Assembly (NCBI GenBank): GCA_023055425.1
Contig: JALGPY010000001.1
Span: 135,247,368-135,311,367, forward strand
DNA: 64,000 nucleotides
Direction: 5' to 3'
From: Linanthus parryae
Taxonomy: Eukaryota; Streptophyta; Magnoliopsida; Ericales; Polemoniaceae
Shown: piece by piece, positions 22,606 through 34,032 of the stretch
How positions within the stretch are numbered: position 1 is the stretch's first letter
How the letters are laid out: every line of letters starts with the position of its first letter
The notes under the pieces: model-generated
Told to the model about the DNA's origin: nothing
The model's input: the letters and a program-made list of their open reading frames with translations, nothing else
Databases searched by the model: none
Program-made: the position numbers and the translations under genes

Positions 22606-24938
22606 ATCCACCGCCCCTCACATTAGAAATGCTGAGTCCTCGGTTTTACTTCTAAATTCGTTGAGGACAACGACGTATTCTAGTGTGGGGGGATTTTTAG
22701 TCTTAACTAGCCAGTCCGTGTCTGCATTAACTTGTCACATATAGATTGTTAGTTTGTATTGTGTCATATTTGTGGTCCTTGTCGTGTCTATTTATAGTGG
22801 CGTATTGTGATGTTATTAGCTCTCTATATATATGTGTGAGTTGTTTAATTTTTGTTGCACGTTTACTTAATTGAGTCCACCTACCTGAATCGAGTCAGTT
22901 TCGAGTCTTCTTTCGTGTTTGGCCTTGCATTTAGAGTTAGGATTTATTTATATATATAAAAAAAATAGGAAAAAAATCAAAAAAAAAAATATAAAAAAAG
23001 AGAAAATTTTGAGAAAAGGGCAATCGAAAGAGGCTAAAGTTTGATAAATTGCGAAGTATGATGATTTTAGGCGTAGAGCATGATCTGCGACCGAGAGTGA
23101 CGGCGTGAGTCCCCCCTAGTAGGTATAGAGAGACTTTCTTTACGGGAGTGCCTACCTATTTCTAACACTTACGTGATTTTCAAAGTCAAAGTGTGTGCCT
23201 ATTTTCTTACAAGAGCTGAGCAAGGTGTGAGCTAAACAAGCCGAACATCCATGTGTACGTCTTAGGTAGTCGCCAACCCGCCTCGTAGTGGAACACGAAA
23301 CAGCTGTGCGAGGACGTGTATTAGAGCACTCACTGCTTTTAGAACTCACCTTGTAGGACCATTAGACGCCCCAATTTGAACCTTGGATTCTTTGCTAGCC
23401 TTCGGACCTAGGGTGACGATTCTTGGCCTTCAACACAAATTGATTAGAATCACCACTTTAGTGCGTCACGAGGGGGTTATGTAGTTGAGGGGGTTCGATG
23501 AGGGAGTGATTATACAATTCGTTGAATTCTACATCTTGCTTGCGCTTCATTGATTATCTACGAGGGGATGCGAGGGTGAGTGAGTGGGCTTGCGCACTTC
23601 GGTGTGGCGGTGTTCCATGCCACTACATCATGGACACAGTTGTGGAGAGCCGTGAGTGCGTGAATCTAATACGCACAGATTTCGGTTGGGTGAACTTAAT
23701 TGGTGGATCGTGCTAGGTACCGGTTTTGATTACTTTGGTGTAGGAGGATCGTTTCGATTAGGCACGAGATACATTCATCTTCGGGACTACTTGAGAGGGG
23801 ATATGGTTACATTCGAGTGTGGGGGTGTCGACTTTTGACTTCGGACATTGAGTGTGAGCTTGCGACGACTCCACTCCCACACATTTACTTCATTGATTTT
23901 GCGGCTTGGATTTGACATGGACTTTGATCGAGTTAGGAGGAGATGATATTTTTATGTGATATTCATTCATCGACTTACGTGTTTCCTTCTCCTAGCATAT
24001 TTGATTGTTATGTGAAGACCACTCGGATATTATTATTGGATTGTGATGGTATTTTGAGAGAATTGTGGAAAAAGAAAAGAAAAAGAAAAAAAAAAAAAAA
24101 ACGGAAAAGAAAATAAAAAAAAATGAGAGAAAAAGAAAAAGGAGAGATTAAATAAAGTTTGAGTTGGAATTGAATTGGAACGAGTGGTGGAGCTACTTTG
24201 ACGACGACGGTTCATGTTTCATGCACGACGAACGACGATGGCCACGGAGATCACTAGTGTACCGGGGTTTGAGGGAATTGAGGGCCGGAGGTGGTGAGCT
24301 TTGGGTTTTGGTTCCTATCATCGTGGTGAGGGTGTTTGAGATGTGGGTTTTGATGTGAGAATGTGACGCTTAGGACTTGATTTCGACGAGATTATCTTAT
24401 TGTCCCTAAGCCTCATCATGTGGAAACCGTTAGCGGATTAGGAGCTCGGACCTTGGATGTGGCTTTGCCTAGCGTAGTCTCTTATTTCGTGGCACACGCG
24501 AAGAGGTAGCGTACTCTTATACTTAGTAAAGTTAGGCTTTCTATACCAACTAGGGGAGAGTCTCGTTGTCGAGTTTAGTTTCAACTCATGCTTTGTTCCT
24601 AGGATTCTCATCACTTCATGATAATCGATTTAAGCCAATGGAGATTGCCCGATCTCAACCAAAATATAAAAAGTGTGTTTTGTATATATCTGTTTGTGTA
24701 GGATCGAGTCGTAGCTTGCATTTGCATCATATTGTTGCATTGTCGAGTCTTGTGTCGTTATTCAGTCGGCTAGTTAGGATGTGTATGCAACGGTGTTTCT
24801 AGTAAGTATGCAATTCTCGACTCGTATCACTTGTGGGGTTGTGTTTCATTGGAGATGCTTTGGTTGGATTGTGGCCGGATTTTGGTTGTACTTTGATTGG
24901 ATTGCTCGGGACGCGCAGTAGGTTAGTGTGGGGGTGTT
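22606..24938 (+). other. 3' noncoding region of T
   Basis: 2.3 kb without a supported gene. It contains A-rich tracts (22955-23010 and 24065-24150). A GTGGGGGGATTTTT run at 22687-22700 resembles the true polypurine tract, GTGTGGGGGTGTT, at 24926-24938 just before the right LTR. Such long spacers are usual in Athila elements. Confidence 0.6.
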
Positions 24939-26546
24939 TGATAACTCCACATTAGGAGTTATATTGTTTATGATCCATGACCTTTTTGCGAGCGTTTTGA
25001 TGTATTTATGTGAGAAATTGACCAAATCCGGGTTGTATTGAGCATACTTGAGTTATTGAGCTTTATTTCATAATCCGGGCGTTTTTTGTATGATTTATAC
25101 ATTGTTTATCGCTTGTGATCTTCCGGTATGTTTTCGTGTTGTGTATTTCAGGAACCGGGAGCTTGGAGCGATGATTTTGGAGCGGAAACGAACTTCGGAA
25201 CACAAGCTAGCTCAAGGATATGCTCGGGAATGAAGAGGAGAAAAGAAGACGCTAAAACGAAGAAAAGTTGGAAAAGTCACACAGGACCAGCCTGCACTCT
25301 TTTCGATGCCCTGGAAAATCTACAAGGAATTTTGAAGCAAGGATTGCGGCATTGGAAAGTATACATCCGTAGATTTTCAACGGTATATGGTAGGCCCGAA
25401 GACGAGTCCGTATGAGGGAGAAACAGCCCGCGCAAAATCAGCAAAGAATTCTGCCTGGGAATTACAAAGTAGAGGGGCTGAAGTGCAATTTCGGCATATT
25501 TTCATTAAAAAACGTGCCCAGCTGGTAGAAAACGGGGAAAACGACCTAAGATACAGATATTCACGCATCTTTGAAGACTTTGGAGCTAGGGAAGAAGGGA
25601 GAACAAGCTTGGAGCAAGGATCATCAATTACATTGAAGATTTTAGCGTTTGATCATCTTTTCTTCTTCTATTCTTCATGAACTTCATTATTTTGGATATG
25701 TTGAACCACATTATGTCTAGCTAAACTTCTTAAAGCTAGGTGATTGATGGAAAACTAGGGTTTGTTGGATGATTTTCCGGATTTTGGACATGATACATGC
25801 GTTTGCTTAAAGTTTATGAATGTTCTAGTTATCCTACATATTCTTGTACTTCATTCTTAGTATTCTTGGCTTGATCACCCTTAGGATACTAGTCGTTGAG
25901 ATTGTTGCACGAAAGTGAACTTTTCGATACATGTTAAAGAATATTGTAGGTAATCTTGTAGTTTCTTGAGACCGAGAGGAGATAGAAACTTGATTAATCG
26001 TGTGAGGGTAGTTTCAATTGATTTTTGTTAGAACTTAGTGAATTCGGTGGACCGATAGGACCCGGTGAACAAGACTAACAAATCAATTAGATTGTAGTAG
26101 TAGACGGAGGTGGACCGAGAGGACCCGAAATCTATTACTTACACAAATTCACGTGAGATCGAGAGAAGATCGTGATGAGCATTACCCGATATAACTAGAA
26201 CGTGAGTAGAGTGTTTCATGCATAATTTCGGAAATCGTTAACAACCCTAGGGACATCAATTACCTAGTTCTTTCTCATTAATCGTAGTCAATCTCAAGTT
26301 ATTTTTGTTTAAAGTGAAAATTCTCCAAAAATATTTAGTTACTTGTCATTTAATTTTAGTCGCTTGTTGTGGGCGACAATTTTATAAAATTCAAACCCTT
26401 CTTACCGGTTACATAGATATCTCATAATTACTTTCTAGTTAACTAATAATCGTAAATTCCCTTGGGTTCGATACTCGGAGTCGTAAAATACTCCACATAC
26501 TACTTGACCGTATACTTGCGTTTAAGCGCGTAAAGAATTCGCGTCA
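24939..26546 (+). repeat. 3' LTR of T (1608 bp)
   Basis: Partner of 12800-14399, same TG...CA ends. Followed by target duplication ATAAA (26547-26551). Confidence 0.95.
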
Positions 26547-26551
26547 ATAAA

Positions 26552-28157
26552 TAATAAACACGCACATATTTATATCCCAAAATAAATAAATTTTACACAA
26601 TAGAGGTCACTTTGGCGACATATTATTTCAACTGATTTATTCTGGGATACAAGACCATTTTATTTTAGTGTAAAATACCAGAATTACACTAATGTCTTAA
26701 ATCTATATTTTAGTGTAAAATGCTAAAGTTACACTAGTGTATTATATGTAGAACCCGAAATATTAATATTTTAATGTAATACAAAAGATTACAACCGAAA
26801 TATTCATAATTGTGTAAGATATCAAATATGCACCAAATATACTTATTGGTGTAAGAATACTAAATATACATCAAATTTCATATGGTGTATGATACCAAAT
26901 ATACACCAAAACACTTAATGATGTAAGAATACGAAAGATACACCAAAGATATTTACTAGGGGTGCAACTTGGACGGGCTGAACCCGACCAACCGGAACCC
27001 AACCCGGACTAAGTCGGGCTTGGTAACATGTTTTCAGTAATTTTGGACAGGTTCGGGCAAAAATTCTCAACCCGAATTGCAACTAGGTTCGGGCTTGGGT
27101 ACTGATATTAAACAACAAGCCAGCCCGAATTGCCCGATTTGTATACACATTTCCTATAAATGTTATATTTTGAGAGTATTATATAGCATATTTACCAATA
27201 TTTTTTTTTATTAATTAGTGATACTTTTTTGTTATGTTTATTTTCTTGACTAATAGATTTTTTTTTCACAAAATATTTAGTATTCTCTTGTATAAGTTGA
27301 CAATTTTTTAACCCACTCTAACAATGAATAGACATTATTTTTTATCCTTAAATAAAAAATGTGAAGTGTCTACATTCGGAATCTATATTTGTATGTAAGC
27401 TATTAACTTAACTTTCAGAGGACAGTTTTAATTGAGTTGAATGTGATAATTATATTAATTTATTTACTTTAATGGGCTAGCCCGAATTCAACCCGAACTG
27501 AATTGGTTTGTTCGAATTTGGGCTTGGACGGGCTAGCAATGGTCCTAACCCGGGCTGTGCTGTGCTTGGGCAACCCTGTCAGAACTCGGGCTTGGGCTTG
27601 GACAAGGGTGTCAACCCGCCCAGCCCGCCCGAGTTGCAGTCCTAATATTTACTAGTATAAAAATACCAAAGATACACCAAATATCAATTATGGTGTAAGA
27701 TACCAAATATACACCAAATTTCATATTGTGTAATATACCAAATATACACTACTGATTTATAATGATGCAACATACTAAAAATACACCAAAAAAAAAACTA
27801 AAAATAGTAAAAATCTCACAGATTTTATTCATGAATCAAGTCATAAACATTATATAAGTACAGTAGTATTATGAGATAATCATTACTTTAGTCGAAACAT
27901 GGAAATAGTGAGATTACATGTCCAAACACATGCTAAATCACGAAATTATTCACCCTGCCCAGAAAACTATTTCGAATCTGAAAAATATGACTGCACAGAT
28001 GGGTTCAGAAGACCCAAAAACCTAGGATTTGACTATTTAATTTCCTAAATCGGATATCTAGAACTCTCGGAATAGCCAAAACAATAAGGGTCATCGGATC
28101 TGACGGCGCAACGAGGCATGAGCGCCGCTGTCGCACCAGATCATAACCCGGCACAGC
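26552..28157. repeat. Degenerate TGGTGTA/TACACCA tandem repeats in H
   Basis: From about 26640 to 27790 the sequence repeats loosely spaced units of the form GGTGTAAGATACCAAATATACACC, each an inverted repeat of GGTGTA and TACACC with an AT-rich spacer. The array is interrupted by the hAT element 26957-27644. After 27800 the sequence is unassigned and holds a GC-rich patch before 28158. No coding potential was recognised. Confidence 0.55.
26957..27644. mobile_element. Non-autonomous hAT element h1 (688 bp)
   Basis: Ends TAGGGGTGCAACT and AGTTGCAGTCCTA form an imperfect terminal inverted repeat that continues into CGGGCTG on both sides. The flanks are the 8-bp duplication ATATTTAC (26949-26956 and 27645-27652). 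An 8-bp duplication and TAGGG ends are diagnostic of the hAT superfamily. The subterminal regions are rich in CCCGAA/CGGGCT motifs, while the core is AT-rich and has no transposase frame, so it would depend on a transposase made elsewhere. Confidence 0.85.
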
Positions 28158-28162
28158 CCAGA
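28158..28162. repeat. Target-site duplication of G1, left copy
   Basis: CCAGA, matching 32027-32031. Confidence 0.85.
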
Positions 28163-28502
28163 TGTAACACCCCTATTTTTCAAGCCGACTCTAAGTGCAA
28201 TATCTAGTCTTTGGGGGTAAATTTGTAAATAGTCTGTCACGGCTTTAAAGTTGAAATTTTTGAGTATTGACAATATTCGGAAGTTGTTAGAATGATTTTG
28301 ATGCACTAGAAGTACTTGGGGTTGTAGTGCAATTATCAAAAAATTAAGTAGAACATCTAATTTTAGTTTAAACACTAAAGTTTGAAAAACTACACTCTCA
28401 CCCCCCCCCCCCTATGCATGTGAGACACTTGTTTAACTTCTTTTTTCACCCCCACCCCTTAGGTGGAAGCACCTTCTTCATCTTCACCATCCTGCTGAGA
28501 GA

Positions 28503-28546
<44 letters not shown>

Positions 28547-31500
28547 GAGAGAGAGACTTCATCATCTTCCTCCCTCTCTTCTCCTCCACCATGAACAACC
28601 ACCAACACATCCACATAACCACCTCCACCCTTCACCTCGTCGAGACCTGCTGTACCTGGGAGCATCCCATACTTAGGAGAGAAGAAGCCCTCAAACGCCT
28701 CCTCGAATTGTTGAGCGACGAGGGAGAATTCGACCAAAAACGGTAATAACCCTAGTTGTTTCCCGAGCTGATTTCTCCTTCCCTGTTCGAATTCGCTGAA
28801 ATTAAAGTAGTTTTTGTTGGTCCTGAGGCTGAGGCAAGGTCGGGAAGCCCATGCATGTCACCCAGATCGTCAGAATAAGTGAGGTCGCCGGAGCTGTGAC
28901 CGGTTTTGACGCCGGAAAACGCCATGGCCGACGAACCTTCGGTACGACCTCAATCTTCGCTGTAATTCATTTTAAATTGATGCCTCTTGATCCTTGAAAC
29001 ACCCCGAGCATGATAGAAACCTCCATCTCTGCCCATATCGAGATTTAGTTGAGTTTTAAACTGATTCTTGATGAATTTTCTGGTAAAGAACGGTATTGAG
29101 GCAGCCCCGTTTCAGGGGCTGCAACTCCCTCATTTCAATTTCGTTTTGGACCGTTTTTAGCTCTCTGGAAAGCTTGCTCAAAGATCTACAACTTTCCCGT
29201 TACCCAATTCATGTGATTCGATTGTTAACTTGCTCTAAATTGGCATCAAAGTCAGCCACAATTGCTAGTACTTGTTCTTGGAAGTTTGTTATCTTGCTAG
29301 TTGTGAGGACTAGAACTTCCTCATTTCTTAATGAATTGGGCTAAATCTTTCTCCTGTGAATTCTTCATCTTAACAGCTGCCTGTGTATGTAAACATTCAC
29401 CATCAAATTGATCGTTATGCCCTCTAATCATTGGATCAAACTTGCTGAAAATGAGTTAGGAACACACATGTGTTCTTGAGTCCTTGAAATTTTGCAATTA
29501 TTATCAACTTAGGAATCTTGTATCTCCCTCATCAATTCATGAATTGATCTGATTTCTCCTCCTGTGTGTCCATTGATCTTAATACTTCAAATAGTAATCG
29601 GTAACGTGGTCTATAACAACCTGTAAATGGCTTGTTTCTTGGCTCAAAGTTGATACAAAAAGTTGGAAATTATCAACATCCTATAAATTTGGCTAAGTAT
29701 AGATTATTGCTTGACTTTTGTCCAACTTTGCCTGGTGATATCTCCATCAATAGTTTGAGTCTTCAGGTTCTTGAACATGTTCTGGTATCCTTGATTTGCC
29801 CTCTTCAAAGTCCAATTCTCAGATTTCCTAAACTCTTACTCAGTTATCCTTAAAATAGCTCTGAAGTTGGCCAATTGTGCTAATTTCTCTTAAACCGCAA
29901 CTTGTACTTTGTCAGTCAAAATGACTATTCTTGCCTTCGAACCCTTGATCAAAGTTGCTCATATTGCTATTCTAAATTTATTTGTCGAATCCTACCAAGT
30001 TGTCTCCTAGGAACCCTGAATACACTAAACCGTGTAAGAGGGGCAAAATCGTAATTTAACATAATAGTTGAGTAAAGTTGAAATCGTTGTGTTGGAGTTT
30101 GTCAGCATGTCTTGTATGCGTATTTGGAGTACTCGTATATAATTCTGGGCTAGGGTTGACCAAGTCAAATGTTAGGGGTCTTTTGCAGTTTTACAAAACT
30201 TCGGGGGCCTATGTGCATTTAATTAAAACTTCACACTTGAACTACTTGAGACTAGATTAATGTTTTGAGAGCAACAACCTGACTTAGAAGGATATTTGAA
30301 GTCTCAAGAAGGAAGTATTTGACTCGGGAGTTAGCAAATCAATGGTGGGGGTCTTTCTGTAATTTTAGTACACTTTAGGGGCCTAAGTGTAACTTAATGA
30401 AAGTTGTAGATTTCGATGCTAAGTTCATATGGGAGAGTAAAGAGTCATTCTTGGATGTTTTTGGGCCAGTATGAGTGTAATTTGGGGTCCAGGCACAGTA
30501 AGGGACTGTACTGGATAGTTTCAAAGTATCGGGGCATTTTGGTCAAGTTAGCTTGCATGACCCGCATTTCCGTTGCACTCTTGCATACAACCTCATGTAG
30601 AGGGTAAATGCTAATAGACTGTATACTTGACTTGTTTGTATCCAGCCGTTGTGCCCGTACCAAGTAGGCGTATTATTTCGTGCTGCTGCATTGACCGTGA
30701 GACCCGGATTTATATGACATGACCGTTATAGCCGGAGTGCTAGCTTTGATTTTCTCCGTTCTTGGTGCATTGGTAAGTACATATGTACGGCCTTTTTTTA
30801 ATATCAAAATGTGCGTTTGCGTTTGATGTTTCAAATGAATGTTTGTTGTACGAAATAGTATGAGAATGCATGTTTTCCACTCAAAAGTTGTTAAACTATT
30901 TTATTCATCTCCTTTGAGAACTCTCGGAAATTACTTGTGAAATTCTAATATTCCGATTCTGGTTATGTGAAAGAGAAGAAACAAAATACCTCTAATAGAC
31001 TTAGGACGATGTACAGAGTACTGTTATTAATGGAAGGCGTCAAGCGATCCTCCATTTTCTTATGGCTAAGACCATTGAAGCAATGCTTCTTATTATTGGA
31101 TAGAACGTCAATGTTCAAAAATCCGCCCCCGATGAGCCAAAATGTACCAAGTTATTGAGGCCAAGGGGCTTATAGAGCTATAGAGTGCTACTTATACTTG
31201 TAAGGGTCACTACGGTATAGGGGTGTCGACACTTAAGGCCTTTTAGCTAATGTTATGAGCGGGGTTGACGAATGGGCTCCCTTAACGCTCGGGTGAAATG
31301 GGGTTTGATAGACCCTAGAAGGAACCCTTAGTGATTATTTCGTGATCCCTCTGTCTACATCGATCCTGCTGGTGGCTCTAGACACGCCTCAGCTAAACTT
31401 AACGGTTAAATTGAAATTGAAAGAAAGTTTGATTACTCTATTGATGTTGTTTGTGGCTCTTGATTGCCTAATCTAATCAAATGATTTGAAAAGATTTGGC

Positions 31501-32026
31501 TACTTGTGATTTAATATCATTATCAGGTCAAATGGACTTGTTTACTGTTGATATTCTACTTGTTTAAGAATATGTTGACCACTTGTGGTTTATAAATGTT
31601 TTAAAGATGATGGTTCTCGCTACGTGGTTACTCATAAATGTTCCGAATTGTTCCAACTCTTTTGCTCATTGATTTTCAAATCTCTTTATTTGCTTCAACT
31701 CATGCTTCCGTGCCACTCGTTGCTTTACATGTCGTAGTGTGTATTTACTCAGTTTTTACTGATCATTTCTTCAAAACTGCGTCGTCTTTTACCATTTTAA
31801 AACCGCAGGTCGTCAATCAAGTTTGGGGAACGGGAACGCGGATCGAGACGAAGAAGTTTAGCTTAAGTCAGGTCACTTAGTAGATCACACACGATTTGTT
31901 TTAGATTGTACTTATTATCGAAATTTTGTTATGTACTTTAACCGAAATGTAAATTTAATAGTTAATAATCTACTTTTGGTTATCGATTGTCGCGTTAACC
32001 CTGAACTGAGATCCCGGGTCGTTTCA
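28163..32026 (+). mobile_element. Solo Gypsy LTR G1, 3.86 kb
   Basis: Begins TGTAACACCCC and ends GGGTCGTTTCA, flanked by CCAGA. It is homologous over its 3' half to the LTRs of G2 (for example the GACGATGTACAGAGT block at about 31008, 36300 and 47873). In G2 the same LTR end is followed by a TGGTATCAGAGC primer site, which proves the sequence is an LTR. TGTAACACCCC starts are common in chromovirus-like Gypsy elements with long LTRs. A (GA)n microsatellite lies at about 28497-28555. The frames in it (28414-28746, 29096-29344 and others) are not conserved in the G2 LTRs and are not called. Confidence 0.85.
28497..28555 (+). repeat. (GA)n microsatellite in G1
   Basis: About 58 bp of GAGAGA with a few interruptions. 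It generates spurious Arg-Glu and Ser-Leu frames on the two strands. Confidence 0.9.
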
Positions 32027-32031
32027 CCAGA

Positions 32032-32261
32032 TCTTAGGCAGTGTTTGGAAAATCATTAATCGGAGCAGTTGATTTAAACACCGTAACTTTCAAACCGTAA
32101 GTCGGAATTATGCTTATAATATATCGTTAGAAAGCTTATTTCGAGATCTACGCAACCATAAGAAGAACTCCCAAGTCCAAAATAAGCACAGAAATCAGGC
32201 ATGAAACCCCAATTCGGGATTAACTTTAATTACTTATTCTTAACGATTGTAGCATGATAGT
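32032..32261 (-). other. 5' interior of H
   Basis: Between G1 and the primer site of H. No gag frame is recognised on the minus strand; the stretch would be the untranslated leader. Confidence 0.5.
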
Positions 32262-32274
32262 GGCTCTGATACCA
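32262..32274 (-). other. Primer binding site of H
   Basis: The minus strand reads TGGTATCAGAGCC two bases from the right LTR: an initiator tRNA-Met type site. Confidence 0.85.
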
Positions 32275-32276
32275 CT

Positions 32277-32750
32277 TGTTGGATCAACTTCAAACTTTCA
32301 TGTAGATTATCTAAAGACGGAATCATAATATACAAGACATAAACTATCATCTAGAATAGCCAAGAACATTAGAACTTTAAATGAGACTAACTTCGGTCCA
32401 TAGTTAGTGTAGTTGTCTTCAACGTCTTGATGATCTTGAGTGGACCGCGATCTTCCAACCACAACTCGGACCAGCATCAATGATCTCTCTCAATGGGAAG
32501 AGTGAGACTACTATATTCGAATGTGTTGGGGATCACAACCCTGGTAGTCTTTATATACTAAATTGATGAGGCTCTCATATCCTAATCTTTTAGTAATGGG
32601 TTACTACACATTACAAAGCCCACACCACTTTATGTTCCGACGAGCCCAATTATTAATTGGATCACTTTAGTGGCCCGTTTATTTGATATCCCAATAATAT
32701 AACTACCAATATTTTCATATTGGCCCACAAGGAAATAAAATTTCCCAACA
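32277..32750 (-). repeat. 5' LTR of H
   Basis: Partner of 7505-7976, 24.3 kb away. Ends TGTTGG...CCAACA. Followed by GCTGG (32751-32755). Confidence 0.92.
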
Positions 32751-32755
32751 GCTGG

Positions 32756-34032
32756 AGGTTCCAGCACAGTATTGCGATTGTTATGAAAAGGGAATGAGTA
32801 GTTCAGTTCAGTATTGCGATTGTTCTAAAAGAATAGAATGATCAGTAGTTTGCGATCCAGTTGTAATAGCATACATATTTGAGTAGTTCAATTGTTTGAT
32901 AGATTTTTCTTTTTTATTTCTACTACTATGTTTTGTAGAATATCTTTTGTAAACAGGTGGGATGGTGTCTGCATTGTGAAAATAAATAAAAATTGATCAT
33001 CTCATAGTAACTTGGATCACCTAAATATTGATTAAACAGAGCAAAATTACGTGTTTTGATAAAAATCATGATCTTCAAAGTATATTTCATGATTCAAATA
33101 TCCTACTCCCATTTTGTGAGAAATTTTAGTATCGTAAGTTGATAGTGAGGCTTCGAAGTAGAAATTTCATGTCAATAAGAGTTGCAAGGATTGGACAAAA
33201 TAATAATTAAGGAGGTTATCTCTGATGTGAAAAATATGCCAGTGGATGTTATCATTTTTATGTGTTCAATTAAGATACCTCTATCTACAAATATTTATTC
33301 TCTTTACTGCTTCCAATGAAAGGTTGGACCTTCAGAACTTGTGATGAAGAAAGTTGGACGAAATGAGTATGTCAAGTGTAAGGTAAAAATAATAGCGGTA
33401 ACAGAGTTTTAGTGACATTCAATGAGATGAATGAAAGTAGTTTATCTCAATTTCTAAATTTCAAAAAAGGTCTCAATAAATTACACATAAGTGCTATGCG
33501 ACTTTGGTCACTTATATAGTTCCAGATTCATAACTAATGAAAAAATTATGCCCAAAATTTGTTGTAAAGCGATCGTTTTTACTTATTATTTAAACGTGTA
33601 TCCTTGTTCTAAACCATCAAAACGTAATAAGTCACGTGCAAAGCACGTGCTTCCTACTATTTTCAAACCTTGTTACTAATTTTTTCGGGTGGCTGGCATA
33701 ACATCCTGTGTCAAAATTAAGTCCTGATTATGTGGTTCAAAAAACTGGACCAAGTCTAATCCTTATCTTAACATTTAATTGTTGCTTTGGAATTCAGAGT
33801 TAATGCTCAAACTATATCTCACATTTACGCGCAATACCCAAAAAATAAATATCATCTCCTCAAGAAAAAAAAGATATCCGCAAAAGAAAAATGTCATTTG
33901 TAATTCATAAACCATGAGTACGCACCTTTAAACCAATTCGGAATAACAGTTCAAAGAAATTGGAATTAAATCACTATATTTGATTTTTCTATTAATAAGA
34001 GAAAAGTTTCTCAATTAATACATCAATTTGAT
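32756..34032. other. Intergenic AT-rich stretch downstream of the TPD1-like gene
   Basis: No supported gene. Two things stand out: a 16-bp direct repeat CAGTATTGCGATTGTT (32767-32782 and 32809-32824), and a hairpin CACGTGC-AAA-GCACGTG at 33633-33649 followed by TTCCTACTA, reminiscent of a decayed Helitron 3' end but without the CTRR terminus. Confidence 0.5.

Larger units (their letters stand above)
12800..26546 (+). mobile_element. Athila-type Ty3/Gypsy retrotransposon T, 13.7 kb
   Basis: Complete plus-strand element with LTRs 12800-14399 and 24939-26546, target duplication ATAAA (12795-12799 and 26547-26551), a tRNA-Asp-type primer site, gag, pol in Gypsy order (PR-RT-RNase H-IN), a large third ORF after pol, long noncoding blocks and a polypurine tract. 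A third ORF after pol and this primer site are typical of the Athila/Tat branch. The LTRs differ by about 20 substitutions and a few small indels by hand count over 1.6 kb, so the insertion is fairly recent. Gag-pol has a frameshift in gag, a deletion in protease, two frameshifts and two stops, so T cannot encode its own machinery. Confidence 0.95.
7505..32750 (-). mobile_element. Nested Copia element H, 25.2 kb with insertions
   Basis: Minus-strand Ty1/Copia element delimited by LTRs 7505-7976 and 32277-32750, with GCTGG on both outer sides (7500-7504 and 32751-32755). A polypurine tract abuts the left LTR and the initiator-Met primer site abuts the right LTR, which fixes the orientation. 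Removing four insertions (8595-10012, 12800-26546, 26957-27644, 28163-32026) leaves about 5 kb of interior. The only pol trace is a DPLTK motif near the 3' end (8481-8513). The remainder is noncoding or unrecognisable, so H is a decayed or non-autonomous Copia. The target duplication across 25 kb is the main evidence that this is one element. Confidence 0.9.

Noticed and set aside
22687..22700. Alternative polypurine tract or internal LTR boundary in T
   Set aside because: GTGGGGGGATTTTT is not followed by an LTR start; the tract at 24926-24938 is.
26949..27653. Mutator-like element with 9-11-bp duplication
   Set aside because: The shared flank can be read as 11 bp, but TAGGGGTG/...GTCCTA ends with exactly 8 bp outside give the better symmetric fit to hAT.
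28414..28746. 110-codon frame with an Arg-Glu repeat
   Set aside because: It is a translation of a (GA)n microsatellite and flanking LTR sequence; not conserved in the related G2 LTRs.
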